A DNA stretch of 64,000 nt from Hirschia baltica ATCC 49814 (GCF_000023785.1 NC_012982.1:1178001-1242000); one strand, 5' to 3'. Positions 1 to 9,438 are shown, counted from the first letter of the stretch. Notes: a model not told the origin generated them from the sequence alone. A program made the numbers and translations.

Positions 1-1938
1 GTAGAGGCGGTCTGATGTGTCATAGTCTGTCGACACTGTTTCAGGATTACAATTGACCATAATGCTTTCAATGCCCAGATCTTCCATGGCGAAAGCAGCG
101 TGACAGCAACAATAGTCAAATTCGATACCTTGCCCGATACGGTTTGGGCCACCGCCAAGGATCATGGCTTTTTTGCGTGTTGATGGCAGGGCTTCACATT
201 CAGCTGGAAGCAGTGTGCCATCCTCATTCATCATACCTGTTTCATAGGTTGAGTAGAGGTAAGGGGTTTTAGCGGCAAATTCAGCAGCACATGTATCAAT
301 ACGTTTATAGACTGGGCGCACACCCAGAGAATGGCGATAAGCGCGCACGTCTGTTTCTGATTTGCCAGTCAGCATACCAAGGCGTTCATCGGAGAAGCCT
401 TTGGATTTGATCAACGTCATATCAGCGGCATTTGTTGGCAGACCATCGCGGCGGATGTTCTTTTCAGTTTCGATAAGGTCGGCAATCTGGCGCAGGAACC
501 ATAAATCAACGCCGGACGCTTTGGCGGCATCTTCCACTGAAAGACCGTTACGGATGGATTGCGCGATCACGAGCAGGCGCTTGTTTGTTGGTTGGCTACA
601 AGCAGCCAGCATGACATTGCGGTCATCACCTTTGCCAAGGCGTTTGATCTCAACTTCGTTGAGGCCACAAAAGCCTGTTTCCAATGAACGTAGGGCTTTT
701 TGGAAGCTTTCTTGGAATGTCCGGCCAATGGCCATGGCTTCACCAACGGATTTCATGCTTGTTGAAAGCATTTCGTCTGCGCCTTTGTATTTCTCAAAAG
801 CAAAGCGCGGAATTTTTGTGACGACATAATCGATTGTTGGTTCAAATGATGCTGGTGTGACGCCAGTAATGTCATTGTCGAGTTCATCTAGCGTGTAACC
901 AACGGCTAGTTTGGCAGCAACTTTTGCAATCGGGAAACCTGTAGCTTTAGAAGCGAGGGCTGAAGAACGGCTTACACGTGGGTTCATCTCGATGACAACA
1001 AGGCGACCTGTTTCTGGGTGAACAGCGAATTGTACGTTTGAACCACCCGTTTCAACACCGATTTCACGCAGAACTGCAATCGAAGCATTCCGCATGATTT
1101 GGTATTCTTTGTCTGTCAGAGTGAGGGCTGGGGCAACAGTGATCGAATCACCGGTGTGCACACCCATTGGGTCAATGTTTTCGATAGAACAGATAATGAT
1201 ACAATTGTCCGCAGTGTCGCGAACAACTTCCATCTCATATTCTTTCCAACCAAGAAGACTTTCATCAATCAGGATCTGGCCTGTTGGGGAAGCTTCCATA
1301 CCTGAGCGACAGAAGTGCTCGTATTCTTCGCGGTTGTTGGCAACACCGCCGCCTGTACCACCCAAGGTGAAGGCAGGGCGAATAATGGCTGGAAGACCAA
1401 TCTCATCCAGTGCATCAAAACATTCTTTAAGGCCGCCTAAAATGTCTTTACCTGTTTCATTGCCATTTGCATCAACTGTCTTAGGTGCGGAAACGATAAC
1501 GGATTTAGGGTTTTCAAGGCCAATATTGTTCATCGCGACTTGGAATTTTTCGCGGTCTTCAGCTTTTTCGATGGCATCTGCTTTGGCACCGATCAGCTCG
1601 ACATTGTATTTTTCAAGTGTGCCGTCTTTATCAAGTGCTAGGGCTGTGTTGAGTGCTGTCTGTCCGCCCATTGTTGGCAAAACTGCATCTGGGCGCTCTA
1701 TGGCGATTATTTTAGCGACGAATTCAGGGGTGATGGGCTCTATATATGTGGCATCCGCAAGTTCTGGGTCTGTCATGATTGTTGCGGGGTTGGAGTTTAC
1801 CAGAATGATCCGGTAGCCTTCTTCTTTAAGAGCTTTGATGGCCTGAACACCGGAATAATCAAATTCACAAGCCTGCCCAATAACGATTGGGCCTGCGCCG
1901 ATAACTAGGATGGATTTAATATCGGTACGTTTAGGCAT
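1..1938 (-). CDS. carB: carbamoyl-phosphate synthase large subunit, partial (3' end outside window)
   Basis: Makes carbamoyl phosphate from bicarbonate, two ATP and ammonia handed over by the CarA glutaminase; the product feeds pyrimidine and arginine synthesis in the cytoplasm. 646 codons from the ATG at 1938 run off the left edge, so roughly the first 60% of the usual ~1,070 residues is present. Visible motifs: [16 protein letters not shown] at the N-terminus, the glycine-rich ATP-grasp loop [10 protein letters not shown], the metal-site stretch [15 protein letters not shown], and the opening of the second half, [16 protein letters not shown]. An AAGGA lies about ten bases before the ATG. 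carA is on the same strand 6.3 kb upstream, with unrelated genes between, so the two subunits are not in one compact operon here. Family identification is secure. Confidence 0.97.
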   Translation of the reverse strand, partial: MPKRTDIKSILVIGAGPIVIGQACEFDYSGVQAIKALKEEGYRIILVNSNPATIMTDPELADATYIEPITPEFVAKIIAIERPDAVLPTMGGQTALNTALALDKDGTLEKYNVELIGAKADAIEKAEDREKFQVAMNNIGLENPKSVIVSAPKTVDANGNETGKDILGGLKECFDALDEIGLPAIIRPAFTLGGTGGGVANNREEYEHFCRSGMEASPTGQILIDESLLGWKEYEMEVVRDTADNCIIICSIENIDPMGVHTGDSITVAPALTLTDKEYQIMRNASIAVLREIGVETGGSNVQFAVHPETGRLVVIEMNPRVSRSSALASKATGFPIAKVAAKLAVGYTLDELDNDITGVTPASFEPTIDYVVTKIPRFAFEKYKGADEMLSTSMKSVGEAMAIGRTFQESFQKALRSLETGFCGLNEVEIKRLGKGDDRNVMLAACSQPTNKRLLVIAQSIRNGLSVEDAAKASGVDLWFLRQIADLIETEKNIRRDGLPTNAADMTLIKSKGFSDERLGMLTGKSETDVRAYRHSLGVRPVYKRIDTCAAEFAAKTPYLYSTYETGMMNEDGTLLPAECEALPSTRKKAMILGGGPNRIGQGIEFDYCCCHAAFAMEDLGIESIMVNCNPETVSTDYDTSDRLY

Positions 1939-2311
1939 GGAGGTCGGTCCTTGGGGTCTTTTCGGCGCACTACAAAATAAATGCTCTCACACAAGCCTAG
2001 GCTCGTATGGGCAAATTGTTGGACGGTTTAACTGTCTGAGCGTGTTGGTGCAAGGCTCAATTTAAAACGTTTTTGATTCAATGCTTATTTCTTGTATCAT
2101 GAATGCTTATACGTGTCGGTTGAAAATGTGGTTTGCCGATAGGTTTGATGATTTCGCATTGCTAAAAACTAACTGGAAATTCAAATTTGTTTGAGGCATG
2201 GATAAAAAAATCGCGTAATTGATAGGCTCAAGAATCAAAATGTGTTCCGAATACTGAATATTTTGATTGTGTGAAAATGCCGCCAGAGTTTCGCTAATAG
2301 GTGATGTGAAT
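1939..2311. other. intergenic region between divergent carB and lipoprotein gene
   Basis: 373 bases without a convincing gene. It must hold the promoters of carB (leftward) and of the lipoprotein gene (rightward). The right part is AT-rich. I see no strong hairpin, operator palindrome or riboswitch-like structure; a short minus-strand open frame here has no ribosome site or recognisable protein. Confidence 0.5.
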
Positions 2312-2980
2312 ATGAGACGTATCGTAAAATCTTCCATTCAAGCGAGTATCTGTCTGGGGGTATTAGTCATCGCAGGATGTGAAACGACCTCTGACGAGAC
2401 GCCTTTGGAGCCTTTGCCGGTTGTGGAGTCTGTAGAGATTGAAGAAGTTCCAGATCCCGTTCCTGTCGAGCCTGATTTGTCTTTGGGGCCAATGCCTAAG
2501 ACAAAACCAGTAGAGAAAGTAGACGAACGCGATATTCCGCCAGCAAAACACAATGATGGAACAGTGATCGCCAATTCAGCGACGCCTCTGCGTGCGTTTC
2601 CTGAAAAAGGTGATCTTGCCGGTATAACGCAGGCACACACTTATGCCTTGCAGGCCAAAGGCGCGAGTGGACTGGAATGGTCAGAAAGTTTGGCGCAACG
2701 TGCTTCCTTGCAAGTGCAGCAGATTTCAATGGGGATGTGCGGCGCAAAAGAAAGCAAAATTCTAAGCGCGCGGGGGGAAGCTATCTATCTGGTTCCCGCA
2801 GGCTTGGACAGTCAAGGACAAGCGCGTATTGTCAATGTATCCGTGAGGAAAATGGTAGCGGATTTAATGCAACAGAATGCGGGCGCATTCTCGAAGGAAA
2901 ATTCTGGTTCTATGATATTGGGATGTGCCGTTAATAAGTGTGTGGACGAATCTCAAATCTGGATGTGTCTCTATAAGTAA
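2312..2980 (+). CDS. lipoprotein with divergent CAP/SCP-like domain
   Basis: 222-residue predicted lipoprotein. The start at 2312 is preferred to an upstream in-frame start because AGGTGA sits seven bases before it and it places a signal peptide directly at the N-terminus, ending in the lipobox VIAGC (Cys23). A proline/glutamate-rich linker follows (about residues 28-85), probably a spacer from the membrane. The C-terminal 130 residues resemble the CAP/SCP (Pfam CAP) fold: an AHTYAL helix, LEWSESLAQRA matching the family's LxWDxxLAxxA motif, and an end MILGCAVNKC...WMCLYK matching the family's GCAxxxC...VCxY ending with its paired cysteines. The family is mostly extracytoplasmic with varied binding roles, so no specific function follows. 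The CAP call is by eye and is the uncertain part; the lipoprotein call is firm. Confidence 0.72.
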   Translation: MRRIVKSSIQASICLGVLVIAGCETTSDETPLEPLPVVESVEIEEVPDPVPVEPDLSLGPMPKTKPVEKVDERDIPPAKHNDGTVIANSATPLRAFPEKGDLAGITQAHTYALQAKGASGLEWSESLAQRASLQVQQISMGMCGAKESKILSARGEAIYLVPAGLDSQGQARIVNVSVRKMVADLMQQNAGAFSKENSGSMILGCAVNKCVDESQIWMCLYK

Positions 2981-3146
2981 TCAGATATACTTATTTTGCT
3001 CCAACTTATGTTATCATGGAAATAGATAGATAAGGGAATATAGAAACTCAATTAAATCAGTATTCAAATCGTTAACTAGATTGGCGGTATAGATGAGTAT
3101 GGGGATTTATTTGAAAGATGGATGCATTTAGAGGAGATGAGGCGAT

Positions 3147-3638
3147 TTGCGTGTCACAAATTTAAACGCAGTTGATGTTCTGATATACAGTCGACACAAG
3201 AACTTGGTTCACCTTGAAAAAACGGCTTTGCATTCTTTTGGTGTTAAGCGCATTGAATCGGTTGGTGAGCTTCAGAATTTAAAAGAAGCTGTTCGTCACA
3301 ATTATCGCGACATAATCATCATTAATCACGCGCCCGGGCTTCCAATTGCACCACTTGTTGAAGCTGTTCGGTCTGAGACACATGCATCCAATCCTTATGG
3401 TGCTGTATTGCTTATGACGGCGACCCCTTCACAACGCGTTGTTCGGGAAGCTGTTCAAGCCGGTGTGGATGGTGTGATGGCTCTACCATTCACTGGAAAT
3501 GATTTATGGCGTCAGATTGTAAATCTTGTAAATCAAAACCGAGCTTTTGTTCGGACGGAAAACTATTTTGGCCCATGTCGGCGCCGTCTCCAGAATATTA
3601 AATATAATGGTGCTGAACGCCGCGATGATGCGGCTTAG
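3147..3638 (+). CDS. receiver-like (CheY-fold) protein, no output domain
   Basis: 163 residues starting at TTG 3147, with AGGAG ten bases upstream; no ATG in frame fits. The alternation of hydrophobic strands and helices (VDVLIYSR, DIIIINH, GAVLLMTATPS, GVDGVMALPFTGNDLWRQI) matches a response-regulator receiver fold, including the Thr/Ala switch position and an LPF ending where receivers usually have KP. The phospho-acceptor region reads IIIINHAPGLPIAP, with no clear Asp, so it may be a pseudo-receiver that does not take phosphate. A basic C-terminal tail (CRRRLQ...) follows. It is convergent with the metallo-hydrolase gene, whose stop codon abuts its own. Role unknown; alphaproteobacterial single-domain receivers often act in cell-cycle or polarity signalling, but nothing here shows that. 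Confidence 0.7.
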   Translation: MRVTNLNAVDVLIYSRHKNLVHLEKTALHSFGVKRIESVGELQNLKEAVRHNYRDIIIINHAPGLPIAPLVEAVRSETHASNPYGAVLLMTATPSQRVVREAVQAGVDGVMALPFTGNDLWRQIVNLVNQNRAFVRTENYFGPCRRRLQNIKYNGAERRDDAA

Positions 3639-4379
3639 CTATTTGCGCGCTAACACAGAATCCGCCACATAATTATTGGTGAGGCGTTCCTGTCCAAACG
3701 TGCTCATTTGTCCATGACCGGGAATAAAGCGCATGTCTTTTCCCAATGGCCATAATTTTTGAGTGATGGAATCAAGTAATTCTTGGTGATTGCCACGTGG
3801 AAAGTCTGTGCGCCCGATCGAGCCGTGGAAAATCACATCGCCGACAAATGCCAATTGTGCTGATTCATTGTAAATGACAACATGACCGGGTGTGTGTCCC
3901 GGGCAATGCACGACGCCAAATGTGTGTCCCGCAAATTCAAGCGTGTCACCATCGTCCAGATATTTATCTGATTTTGTGTTGCGTCCCGTCGTAATGCCGT
4001 ATTTGGCACCTTGCGCTTCGATATCATCGAGCAACCATTGGTCTTCCTTGTGGGGCCCGACAATGTCGACATTCCATGATTCTTTTAAGGATTGCGCCGC
4101 GCCGGCATGATCAAGATGGCCATGTGTCAGCCATATCTGTGTGAGTTTGAGGCCAAAATGTTTGAGCGCTGCTTCCAATTGTTCAACATCGCCGCCCGGA
4201 TCGACAAAGACAGCTTCCTTTGATTCTTCATCGAAAATCAAAGAGCAATTTTGCTGAAGCGGCGTGACCGGTATGATTTGCACCTTGAAAGGGATCGGGG
4301 CGTTTGCTGTGTGGTTTTCTGGATCGGAAGGTGTCGCGGGCATGGTAAGCTTTTCAATCTTTGCTGACGTTTCAGGCAT
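3639..4379 (-). CDS. metallo-beta-lactamase-fold hydrolase, glyoxalase II-like
   Basis: 246-residue cytoplasmic metallo-hydrolase of the glyoxalase II / GloB-like group, which splits thioesters such as S-lactoylglutathione. The binuclear metal motif LTHGHLDHAGA (HxHxDH) is present, followed by further metal ligands in HCPGHTPGH and FVGDVIFHGSIGR and the late histidine FIPGHG. The family core begins near FKVQIIPVTPLQQNCSLIFD, so the first 30 residues are an extension and translation may begin later, for example at Met13; neither start has a clear ribosome site. It lacks the C-terminal domain of full GloB, so the natural substrate is uncertain. Convergent with the receiver-like gene. Confidence 0.85.
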   Translation of the reverse strand: MPETSAKIEKLTMPATPSDPENHTANAPIPFKVQIIPVTPLQQNCSLIFDEESKEAVFVDPGGDVEQLEAALKHFGLKLTQIWLTHGHLDHAGAAQSLKESWNVDIVGPHKEDQWLLDDIEAQGAKYGITTGRNTKSDKYLDDGDTLEFAGHTFGVVHCPGHTPGHVVIYNESAQLAFVGDVIFHGSIGRTDFPRGNHQELLDSITQKLWPLGKDMRFIPGHGQMSTFGQERLTNNYVADSVLARK

Positions 4380-4536
4380 TTATATATTCACAAGATGTGG
4401 ATGCAATGAGCCAATGGCAAATAAGATTTCTCATTTCACTGCCAAGAAGTGTTTTTATTACGCCCAAGTGTGGGGTAAGGTTTGAATGTTCTTGAGGTAT
4501 TGGGTGAAGAACGGTCTATTTTAGAGGGTTTATGGT

Positions 4537-5499
4537 ATGCGCATTCCTGCTTATTCAAGTCGTCGCAGAACAAGTGGCGGACTATTGGGGGCAATTGGTG
4601 GCCGTCTGCCAATTATTGGTTTGGTCGTCCTCGGATTGGCATTTTATTGGTTTTCGAATCAGAAAACCGGAATTGCTGGTCGTAAGCAAATGGTCACCAT
4701 GTCTGTGGAGCAGGAAGTTGCGCTTGGGGATCAATCCTATATGCAGATCTTGCAATCTGAACCTGTGCTTTGTGGAAGTCGCGCGACATCTTGCGGCGTC
4801 AACGAAAAAGAGATTGTCGATATCATTCAGAAAATTGGTGAAGATATTGCGCGTGCTGCGATTGAATGGGAACGCGAAGGTGCGCCTGTTATCGGGCTGG
4901 GAAAATCGGGCGGCAATATTCCTAAATGGGGCACGCTGGCAGATAAGTTTGCGTGGGAATTTCAGGTCATTGCATCTGATACACCAAATGCTTTTTGTCT
5001 GCCGGGCGGGAAAGTGGCTTTCTATACGGGGATTTTGTCTACAGCCGCTAATCGGGATGGCATCGCGACGATTATGGGCCATGAGATTGGTCATGCATTG
5101 GCGCGCCACGGGGCAGAACGCATGAGCCAAGCCAAGATTATGCAATTTGGTCAGATGGCTGTTGGTGCAAGCGTGGGTGATATGGGCGCAGGTGCGCAGC
5201 GCGCAGTGATGGGGGCGTTCGGCATGGGCGCAGACATGGGCGTGATGAAACCGTTCTCTCGTGCGCACGAAAGCGAAGCAGATATGATTGGCCTAGAGTT
5301 GCTAACGCGCGCTTGTTATGATCCGCGTGAAGCGCCTGAATTATGGGGGCGGATGGCAGAGTTGGGCGGAGGAAATCGTCCGGCTGAGATTATGTCGACT
5401 CACCCTGATCCTGAAAAACGTGCGCGAGCTTTCATCGAAGTGATGCCGCAATATATTGAGCTGTATGAGCAAAAATGTGGACCATTGCCTGCGCGATGA
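4537..5499 (+). CDS. M48-family zinc metalloprotease, membrane-anchored
   Basis: 320 residues. The start at 4537 has AGAGGG eight bases upstream; an overlapping ATG at 4532 opens a different frame. A basic N-terminus (RIPAYSSRRR) is followed by a membrane segment at about residues 22-40 and a periplasmic catalytic domain with the zinc motif MGHEIGHALARH (HExxH) and the third ligand in ESEADMIGLELLTRACYDP. Residues such as MSTHPDPEKRARA are typical of the LoiP/YggG type of M48 protease, which handles misfolded or outer-membrane proteins. Two cysteine-bearing stretches (CGSRATSCG) may form a disulfide. It lies between the hydrolase gene (divergent) and the broken receptor gene, apparently as a single transcription unit. 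Confidence 0.9.
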   Translation: MRIPAYSSRRRTSGGLLGAIGGRLPIIGLVVLGLAFYWFSNQKTGIAGRKQMVTMSVEQEVALGDQSYMQILQSEPVLCGSRATSCGVNEKEIVDIIQKIGEDIARAAIEWEREGAPVIGLGKSGGNIPKWGTLADKFAWEFQVIASDTPNAFCLPGGKVAFYTGILSTAANRDGIATIMGHEIGHALARHGAERMSQAKIMQFGQMAVGASVGDMGAGAQRAVMGAFGMGADMGVMKPFSRAHESEADMIGLELLTRACYDPREAPELWGRMAELGGGNRPAEIMSTHPDPEKRARAFIEVMPQYIELYEQKCGPLPAR

Positions 5500-5734
5500 T
5501 TTGAACAAAATTTAGATTACCCGTACTAATTTGCTGGTTATTTAACCATTATATTCATAAGGTTAATATTCGGGTCAGGAATGTTATCAAAAAAGCCAAT
5601 CTAGAGCTGGTTTTGGAGATTGTGTTTTTTTATTAGTTTCGTAAAATTTGAAATAATAGCTTGAGAACATTGAAGACTTTAAAACCTTCAGCATGCTGAG
5701 CGATGATCTATAGCAATCAGGGAGGTTGTGGTCG

Positions 5735-6795
5735 ATGAGTGCTTCACATGAGGATGGTGGAATTTCTCTTATTGTTGCCGGAGCTGAACGGGCTCGCACA
5801 ATAACTGATGGTAAGGTTCGTGATATTCAAAAAGTGAATGCGAGCTTAAGAATGCGAGCTTAAGAATGCTAGCGTTTAATGCTCTGATAGAAGCTAAAAG
5901 AGTTGGTGAATTAGGGGCTGGGTTTGGGGTCGTTGCAGACGAAGTCAAGGGTGTCTCTGCCAGTGTGGATATGCTGGCGCAATCTTTATCCAGCGAACTT
6001 GTCGCAGAAATTAGTGCACTTGAGCAGACCATTTGCAACATGATCAGCCAAGCAAATGGCAAGCGTCTGATTGATTTATCCTTGAATGCCGTTGAGCTGA
6101 TAGATCGCAATTTATTTGAACGCACATGTGATGTCCGCTGGTGGGCAACAGATTCAGCGCTTGTTGACGCAATTGATAATGACGCCGCTTCTGCGCGGGA
6201 TTATGCGAGCAAACGATTAGGGGTTATTTTAGGGGCATATACTGTTTACGTTGATCTTTGGCTTTGCGACATGAATGGCAAAATCATTGCAAATGGCCGA
6301 CCAGATATTTATCCGGTCATTGGAGAAGATGTTAGTTATAAAAATTGGTATAGGCAGGCTAGAAATCTTCAAAGTGGTGATGATTATATCGTTGATGACA
6401 TCACAGAAGAGAGCTTATTGAGCAACGCTCAAATTGCTACTTATGCAGCCAGTGTCAGAAAAAATGGTGATCTGCATGGCGAGCAGATTGGGGTTTTGGG
6501 GATACATTTTGATTGGGAGCCTCAGGCAGCAAGCATAGTGAACGGTATTCGTCTTACGAATGAGGAGGCTGATCGCACGAGTGTCTTGCTGATTGATGCA
6601 CAAGATAGAATTATTGCATCTAGCGACCCTAAGAGAAGGCTCGGAGAGACGTTTGATCTTTCACTTACAGATCCCGAAGCGGGCTTTTATACGTCTAAGA
6701 GCGGTGAAACGGTCGGGTATCATTTAACCCCTGGGTATGAAACTTACGCCGGCCTTGGGTGGCGAGGTGTTATTGTGCAACGCGCAACTCGCTAG
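5735..6795 (+). pseudogene. chemoreceptor-like signalling gene with C-terminal Cache-like sensor, broken by 14-bp tandem duplication
   Basis: Reading from ATG 5735 (GGAGGT eight bases upstream) gives 42 residues ending ...DIQKVNASLRMRA and a stop. The frame opening at 5866 continues the same protein: FNALIEAKRVGELGAGFGVV, then ADEVKGVS, is the methyl-accepting chemoreceptor signalling hairpin. Deleting one copy of the repeated 14-mer at 5837-5864 joins the two parts in frame as ...VNASLRMLAFNALIEAKR. The intact protein would be a soluble ~348-residue protein: a short receptor-tip hairpin, a linker, then a sensor domain (about residues 125-345; strands TVYVDLWLCDMNGKIIANG and SVLLIDAQDRIIASS, a YKNWYRQA helix) of the Cache/PDC type. 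As written, either only the second part is made from an internal start, or the gene is off. A 14-bp slip could be a real mutation, a reversible switch or an assembly error. Confidence 0.8.
5837..5864 (+). repeat. 14-bp perfect tandem duplication
   Basis: AATGCGAGCTTAAG occurs twice head to tail (5837-5850 and 5851-5864) and is followed by AATGC, the start of a third copy. Because 14 is not a multiple of three it shifts the reading frame of the chemoreceptor-like gene; one copy restores it. Confidence 0.95.
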
Positions 6796-6808
6796 CTTAT
6801 TAATATGC

Positions 6809-6858
6809 CACTATCAGTTAGCTTTGGTCATACCTGTGGTCTGATAGTGTATGTTTTT
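6809..6858. terminator. bidirectional terminator-like hairpin
   Basis: CACTATCAG (6809-6817) pairs perfectly with CTGATAGTG (6841-6849); a small inner GGT/ACC pairing may extend it. A T-rich run follows on the plus strand. It lies between the convergent receptor-like and PiT-like genes, where a shared terminator is expected. Confidence 0.6.
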
Positions 6859-6875
6859 AGTTCAACTATATCTGC

Positions 6876-8066
6876 CTAGTTGTTATTGGTGTCGATAGTG
6901 ACTTCATCTACCGGATCAAATTGTTGCGCGAGATAGGGCATTGAGAGCGCGAGGACAACTGAGATGATAATACCTAGTGTCGCTTTTGCTAAGTCCATTC
7001 CCACGATTTTAGCTGTTGCGCCAGTGGAGCGGACTTTGTCTATCGTTGCGATGGCAAATTCACGTCCAGCGATCAATCCCAAGAAAACCCATGTTGTTGA
7101 CATTGGCACTTTTGAGATTGGGATACCAAAATCCTGAAGGTTTCCAGAGAAGGCGAATAAGAGCGTGGCGTAGATAAAGTCGATCACTGTGGCTGAACGA
7201 ATATCTGTCACCGAAGTTTTGGTGAGCAAGATTTTCTGAACGGGCCCACCACGGTTGGCAAAAGTGATCAGCAAGAATATTGCGATCAATCCCATGCCTA
7301 AGCTTGCGTGCATGAGGCTGAGATTTTGAGAACGTGATGCGATAGAAACATCAGAGAGACAGGAAGAAATGAGCTCGGCTTGTCCGATGAAAAGTTCATT
7401 ACATTTGTCGATAATGGCTTGCGCGTCAGGTTTGCTCGCTTCGACAATTTCTCCGCCGACATTGAATGCGTTGGGCAAATTGCGGGGCAGGTAGACGAAG
7501 ATATTCGCAAAATCTTGTATCAACCACACGCCCCAGAGATAACCTGTTGTCACCCATTGTAAGACGACCCAGACTGGATTGTGTTGCGAGTCCGCCGTTT
7601 TCAAGAACCAGCGCTCAAGTGATGGAGCCAATGCGGCATAGATCAGGCCACCAGTGGCAAATGCGACCGCATAACCCATCAGGGATTTGTTCAGCATAGT
7701 CATCATGCCGGACATGGTCGCGAATGTGGCCAGCACCATGAAGGTTGTTGAAACCGGAATACCAAAACGTGTTAAAAGCAAAAGCACCATGGGCGGGAGA
7801 GCATGATACCAATGAACTTCGAAAATTGGGAATTTATCTGTCTTGTCGAGCTTACCCCAAGACACATCTCCAAGGGATGAGGACCATCCCCAATAGAATG
7901 TAATAAGCAGAATACTAACGGCGAAAAGGTATAAAACCCACCAAGGCAAACGTCTGTTTGAATTGATGAAAGTACCTAGTGTCTGCAATGCGTCATTACC
8001 GACAACAGCATAAGCAGCAAAGGCGAAACCTATGACCGCCCAAATGTTAGTGCCCAGAATTTCCAT
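6876..8066 (-). CDS. multi-pass membrane protein, PiT (inorganic phosphate transporter)-like
   Basis: 396 residues with about nine hydrophobic segments. Two internally similar motifs, GIPVSTTFMVLATFATMSG (about residue 100) and KVPMSTTWVFLGLIAGREF (about residue 320), match the duplicated (I/V)STT signature of PiT-family phosphate permeases, and the N-terminal AYAVVGNDALQTLGT resembles that family's GANDxANxxG motif. Between the halves lies a hydrophilic section with several cysteines (DKCNELF, SSCLSD) that is probably exposed. Proton- or sodium-coupled phosphate (or a related anion) uptake at the inner membrane is the likely job, by inference; the family fit is divergent, so the substrate is open. 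The gene is alone, convergent with the receptor gene and downstream of carA with two hairpins in the gap. Confidence 0.68.
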   Translation of the reverse strand: MEILGTNIWAVIGFAFAAYAVVGNDALQTLGTFINSNRRLPWWVLYLFAVSILLITFYWGWSSSLGDVSWGKLDKTDKFPIFEVHWYHALPPMVLLLLTRFGIPVSTTFMVLATFATMSGMMTMLNKSLMGYAVAFATGGLIYAALAPSLERWFLKTADSQHNPVWVVLQWVTTGYLWGVWLIQDFANIFVYLPRNLPNAFNVGGEIVEASKPDAQAIIDKCNELFIGQAELISSCLSDVSIASRSQNLSLMHASLGMGLIAIFLLITFANRGGPVQKILLTKTSVTDIRSATVIDFIYATLLFAFSGNLQDFGIPISKVPMSTTWVFLGLIAGREFAIATIDKVRSTGATAKIVGMDLAKATLGIIISVVLALSMPYLAQQFDPVDEVTIDTNNN

Positions 8067-8100
8067 TGCAACAGCCCATCTATCTTCAACGCAACACTAG

Positions 8101-8125
8101 ACAGAGGTTTCTGTTAAACCTCTGT
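8101..8125. other. perfect 10-bp hairpin in front of the PiT-like gene
   Basis: ACAGAGGTTT (8101-8110) and AAACCTCTGT (8116-8125) form a perfect stem around a five-base loop. No T-run follows on either strand. It lies 35 bases upstream of the PiT-like start codon, so it could be an operator or a 5'-leader hairpin rather than a terminator. Confidence 0.5.
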
Positions 8126-8170
8126 TAGGCAACCGAATGGCACTGAATCTTAGCAGCCGCAAGGACTTTT

Positions 8171-8212
8171 GGGCGTTGCCACAAAACCTTCACATAAAGG
8201 TTTTGTTTGCCC
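8171..8212 (-). terminator. terminator-like hairpin downstream of carA
   Basis: ACAAAACCTT (8181-8190) pairs perfectly with AAGGTTTTGT (8197-8206) around CACATA; outer GGGC (8171-8174) and GCCC (8209-8212) can add a second stem. It begins a few bases after the carA stop and has T-richness inside the stem, so it most likely ends carA transcription. Confidence 0.55.
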
Positions 8213-8217
8213 GCTAA

Positions 8218-9438
8218 TTATTTCATCAAATCTGCAAAACGCTGGAATAAATAGAATGAATCCTGCGGACCTGGACTTGCTTCTGGGTGATGTTGCACAG
8301 AAATGATGGGTTTCCCGATCACTTTTAGTCCTGAATTGGTGCCATCAAACAGGGAGATGTGAGATTGCTCCACACCTTCTGGGAGTGTGTCAGGGTCAAC
8401 AGTGAAGCCGTGATTCATGGATACGATTTCCACTTTTCCGGTCTCTAGGTCTTTGACTGGGTGGTTTGCACCATGGTGGCCTTGCGTCATTTTCATGGTT
8501 TTGGCTCCAAGAGCCAAAGCAAGCATTTGGTGACCCAAACAAATACCAAGGATAGGTTTGTTTGATTCGATCAAAGTTTTGATCATTGGGGAGGCGTATT
8601 CACCAGTGGCTGCTGGGTCGCCCGGTCCGTTTGAAAGGACGATACCATCTGGATTAAGCGCAAGAATGTCTTCTGCAGATGTTGAAGCAGGCACGATTGT
8701 CGCGCGTGCACCGACACTGGCCAGATTGCGTAAGATGTTTTTCTTTACACCAAAATCAACGACGACGACGTGATACAAGGCTGTGCTTGCATCAAGATAT
8801 CCATCTTTGATGTCCCACAGGTTTTGAGACGATTCAAACTTATCATTGGTTGTGACTGTTTTAGCGAGGTCAGATCCTTCGACGCCGCCCCATGCGCGTG
8901 CAGCTGCAAGAAGCGCATCTTTGTCTATAACGCCATCAGGTGCGTGAACGATGGCCACTTTCTGCATGCCGCCTTCTCTTATGCGACGTGTGAGGGCGCG
9001 CGTATCAATGCCGGAAATTCCGACAATGCCTTTTTTGCGAAGCCAAGCACCTAAATGATCTTTTGAGCGCCAATTTGCTGGCGGTGTAGGGTGCGCTCTG
9101 AAAAGTGCGCCGCGCGCAGCTTTAGCACCATTGACGCTGCTTTCTTCATTATCGTCTTCATTTGCACCAACATTTCCAATGTGAGGAAATGTAAACATCA
9201 CGATTTGATCTGAATAAGATGGGTCAGTTAAAATTTCTTGGTAACCAGTAATGGACGTGTTGAAGCATAACTCTCCAACTGCTGTTCCGGCTGCGCCTGA
9301 GCCGCGTCCATAAACGATAGTACCGTCTTCCAAAGCGACCGCACCAGTCGCTTTTTGGGTCATTTGGGAGCCGTTGTTAGAAAGCTCATCCGATGTAAAC
9401 TTTGTATTAGGGTCTTGATTGGCAACCTGATTGGGCAT
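8218..9438 (-). CDS. carA: carbamoyl-phosphate synthase small (glutaminase) subunit
   Basis: 406 residues. Hydrolyses glutamine and channels ammonia to CarB. The N-terminal CarA domain runs to about residue 190 ([21 protein letters not shown]-like [19 protein letters not shown]). The class I amidotransferase domain follows, with the nucleophile in [16 protein letters not shown] and the His-Glu pair in [12 protein letters not shown]. The start at 9438 has AAGAAGG nine bases upstream; a second Met at residue 26 lacks a ribosome site. The first 25 residues ([17 protein letters not shown]) are an unusual hydrophilic lead not needed for the fold. It is divergent from yqeY-dnaG-rpoD, a common alphaproteobacterial neighbourhood. 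Confidence 0.97.
   Translation of the reverse strand: MPNQVANQDPNTKFTSDELSNNGSQMTQKATGAVALEDGTIVYGRGSGAAGTAVGELCFNTSITGYQEILTDPSYSDQIVMFTFPHIGNVGANEDDNEESSVNGAKAARGALFRAHPTPPANWRSKDHLGAWLRKKGIVGISGIDTRALTRRIREGGMQKVAIVHAPDGVIDKDALLAAARAWGGVEGSDLAKTVTTNDKFESSQNLWDIKDGYLDASTALYHVVVVDFGVKKNILRNLASVGARATIVPASTSAEDILALNPDGIVLSNGPGDPAATGEYASPMIKTLIESNKPILGICLGHQMLALALGAKTMKMTQGHHGANHPVKDLETGKVEIVSMNHGFTVDPDTLPEGVEQSHISLFDGTNSGLKVIGKPIISVQHHPEASPGPQDSFYLFQRFADLMK

Noticed and set aside
362-829. 155-codon plus-strand open frame
   Set aside because: Antisense shadow of carB.
1094-1816. 240-codon plus-strand open frame
   Set aside because: Lies wholly opposite carB and the protein matches nothing; carB is certain.
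4582-5268. 228-codon minus-strand open frame
   Set aside because: Antisense to the M48 protease, with low-complexity His/Cys/Thr composition typical of a shadow frame.
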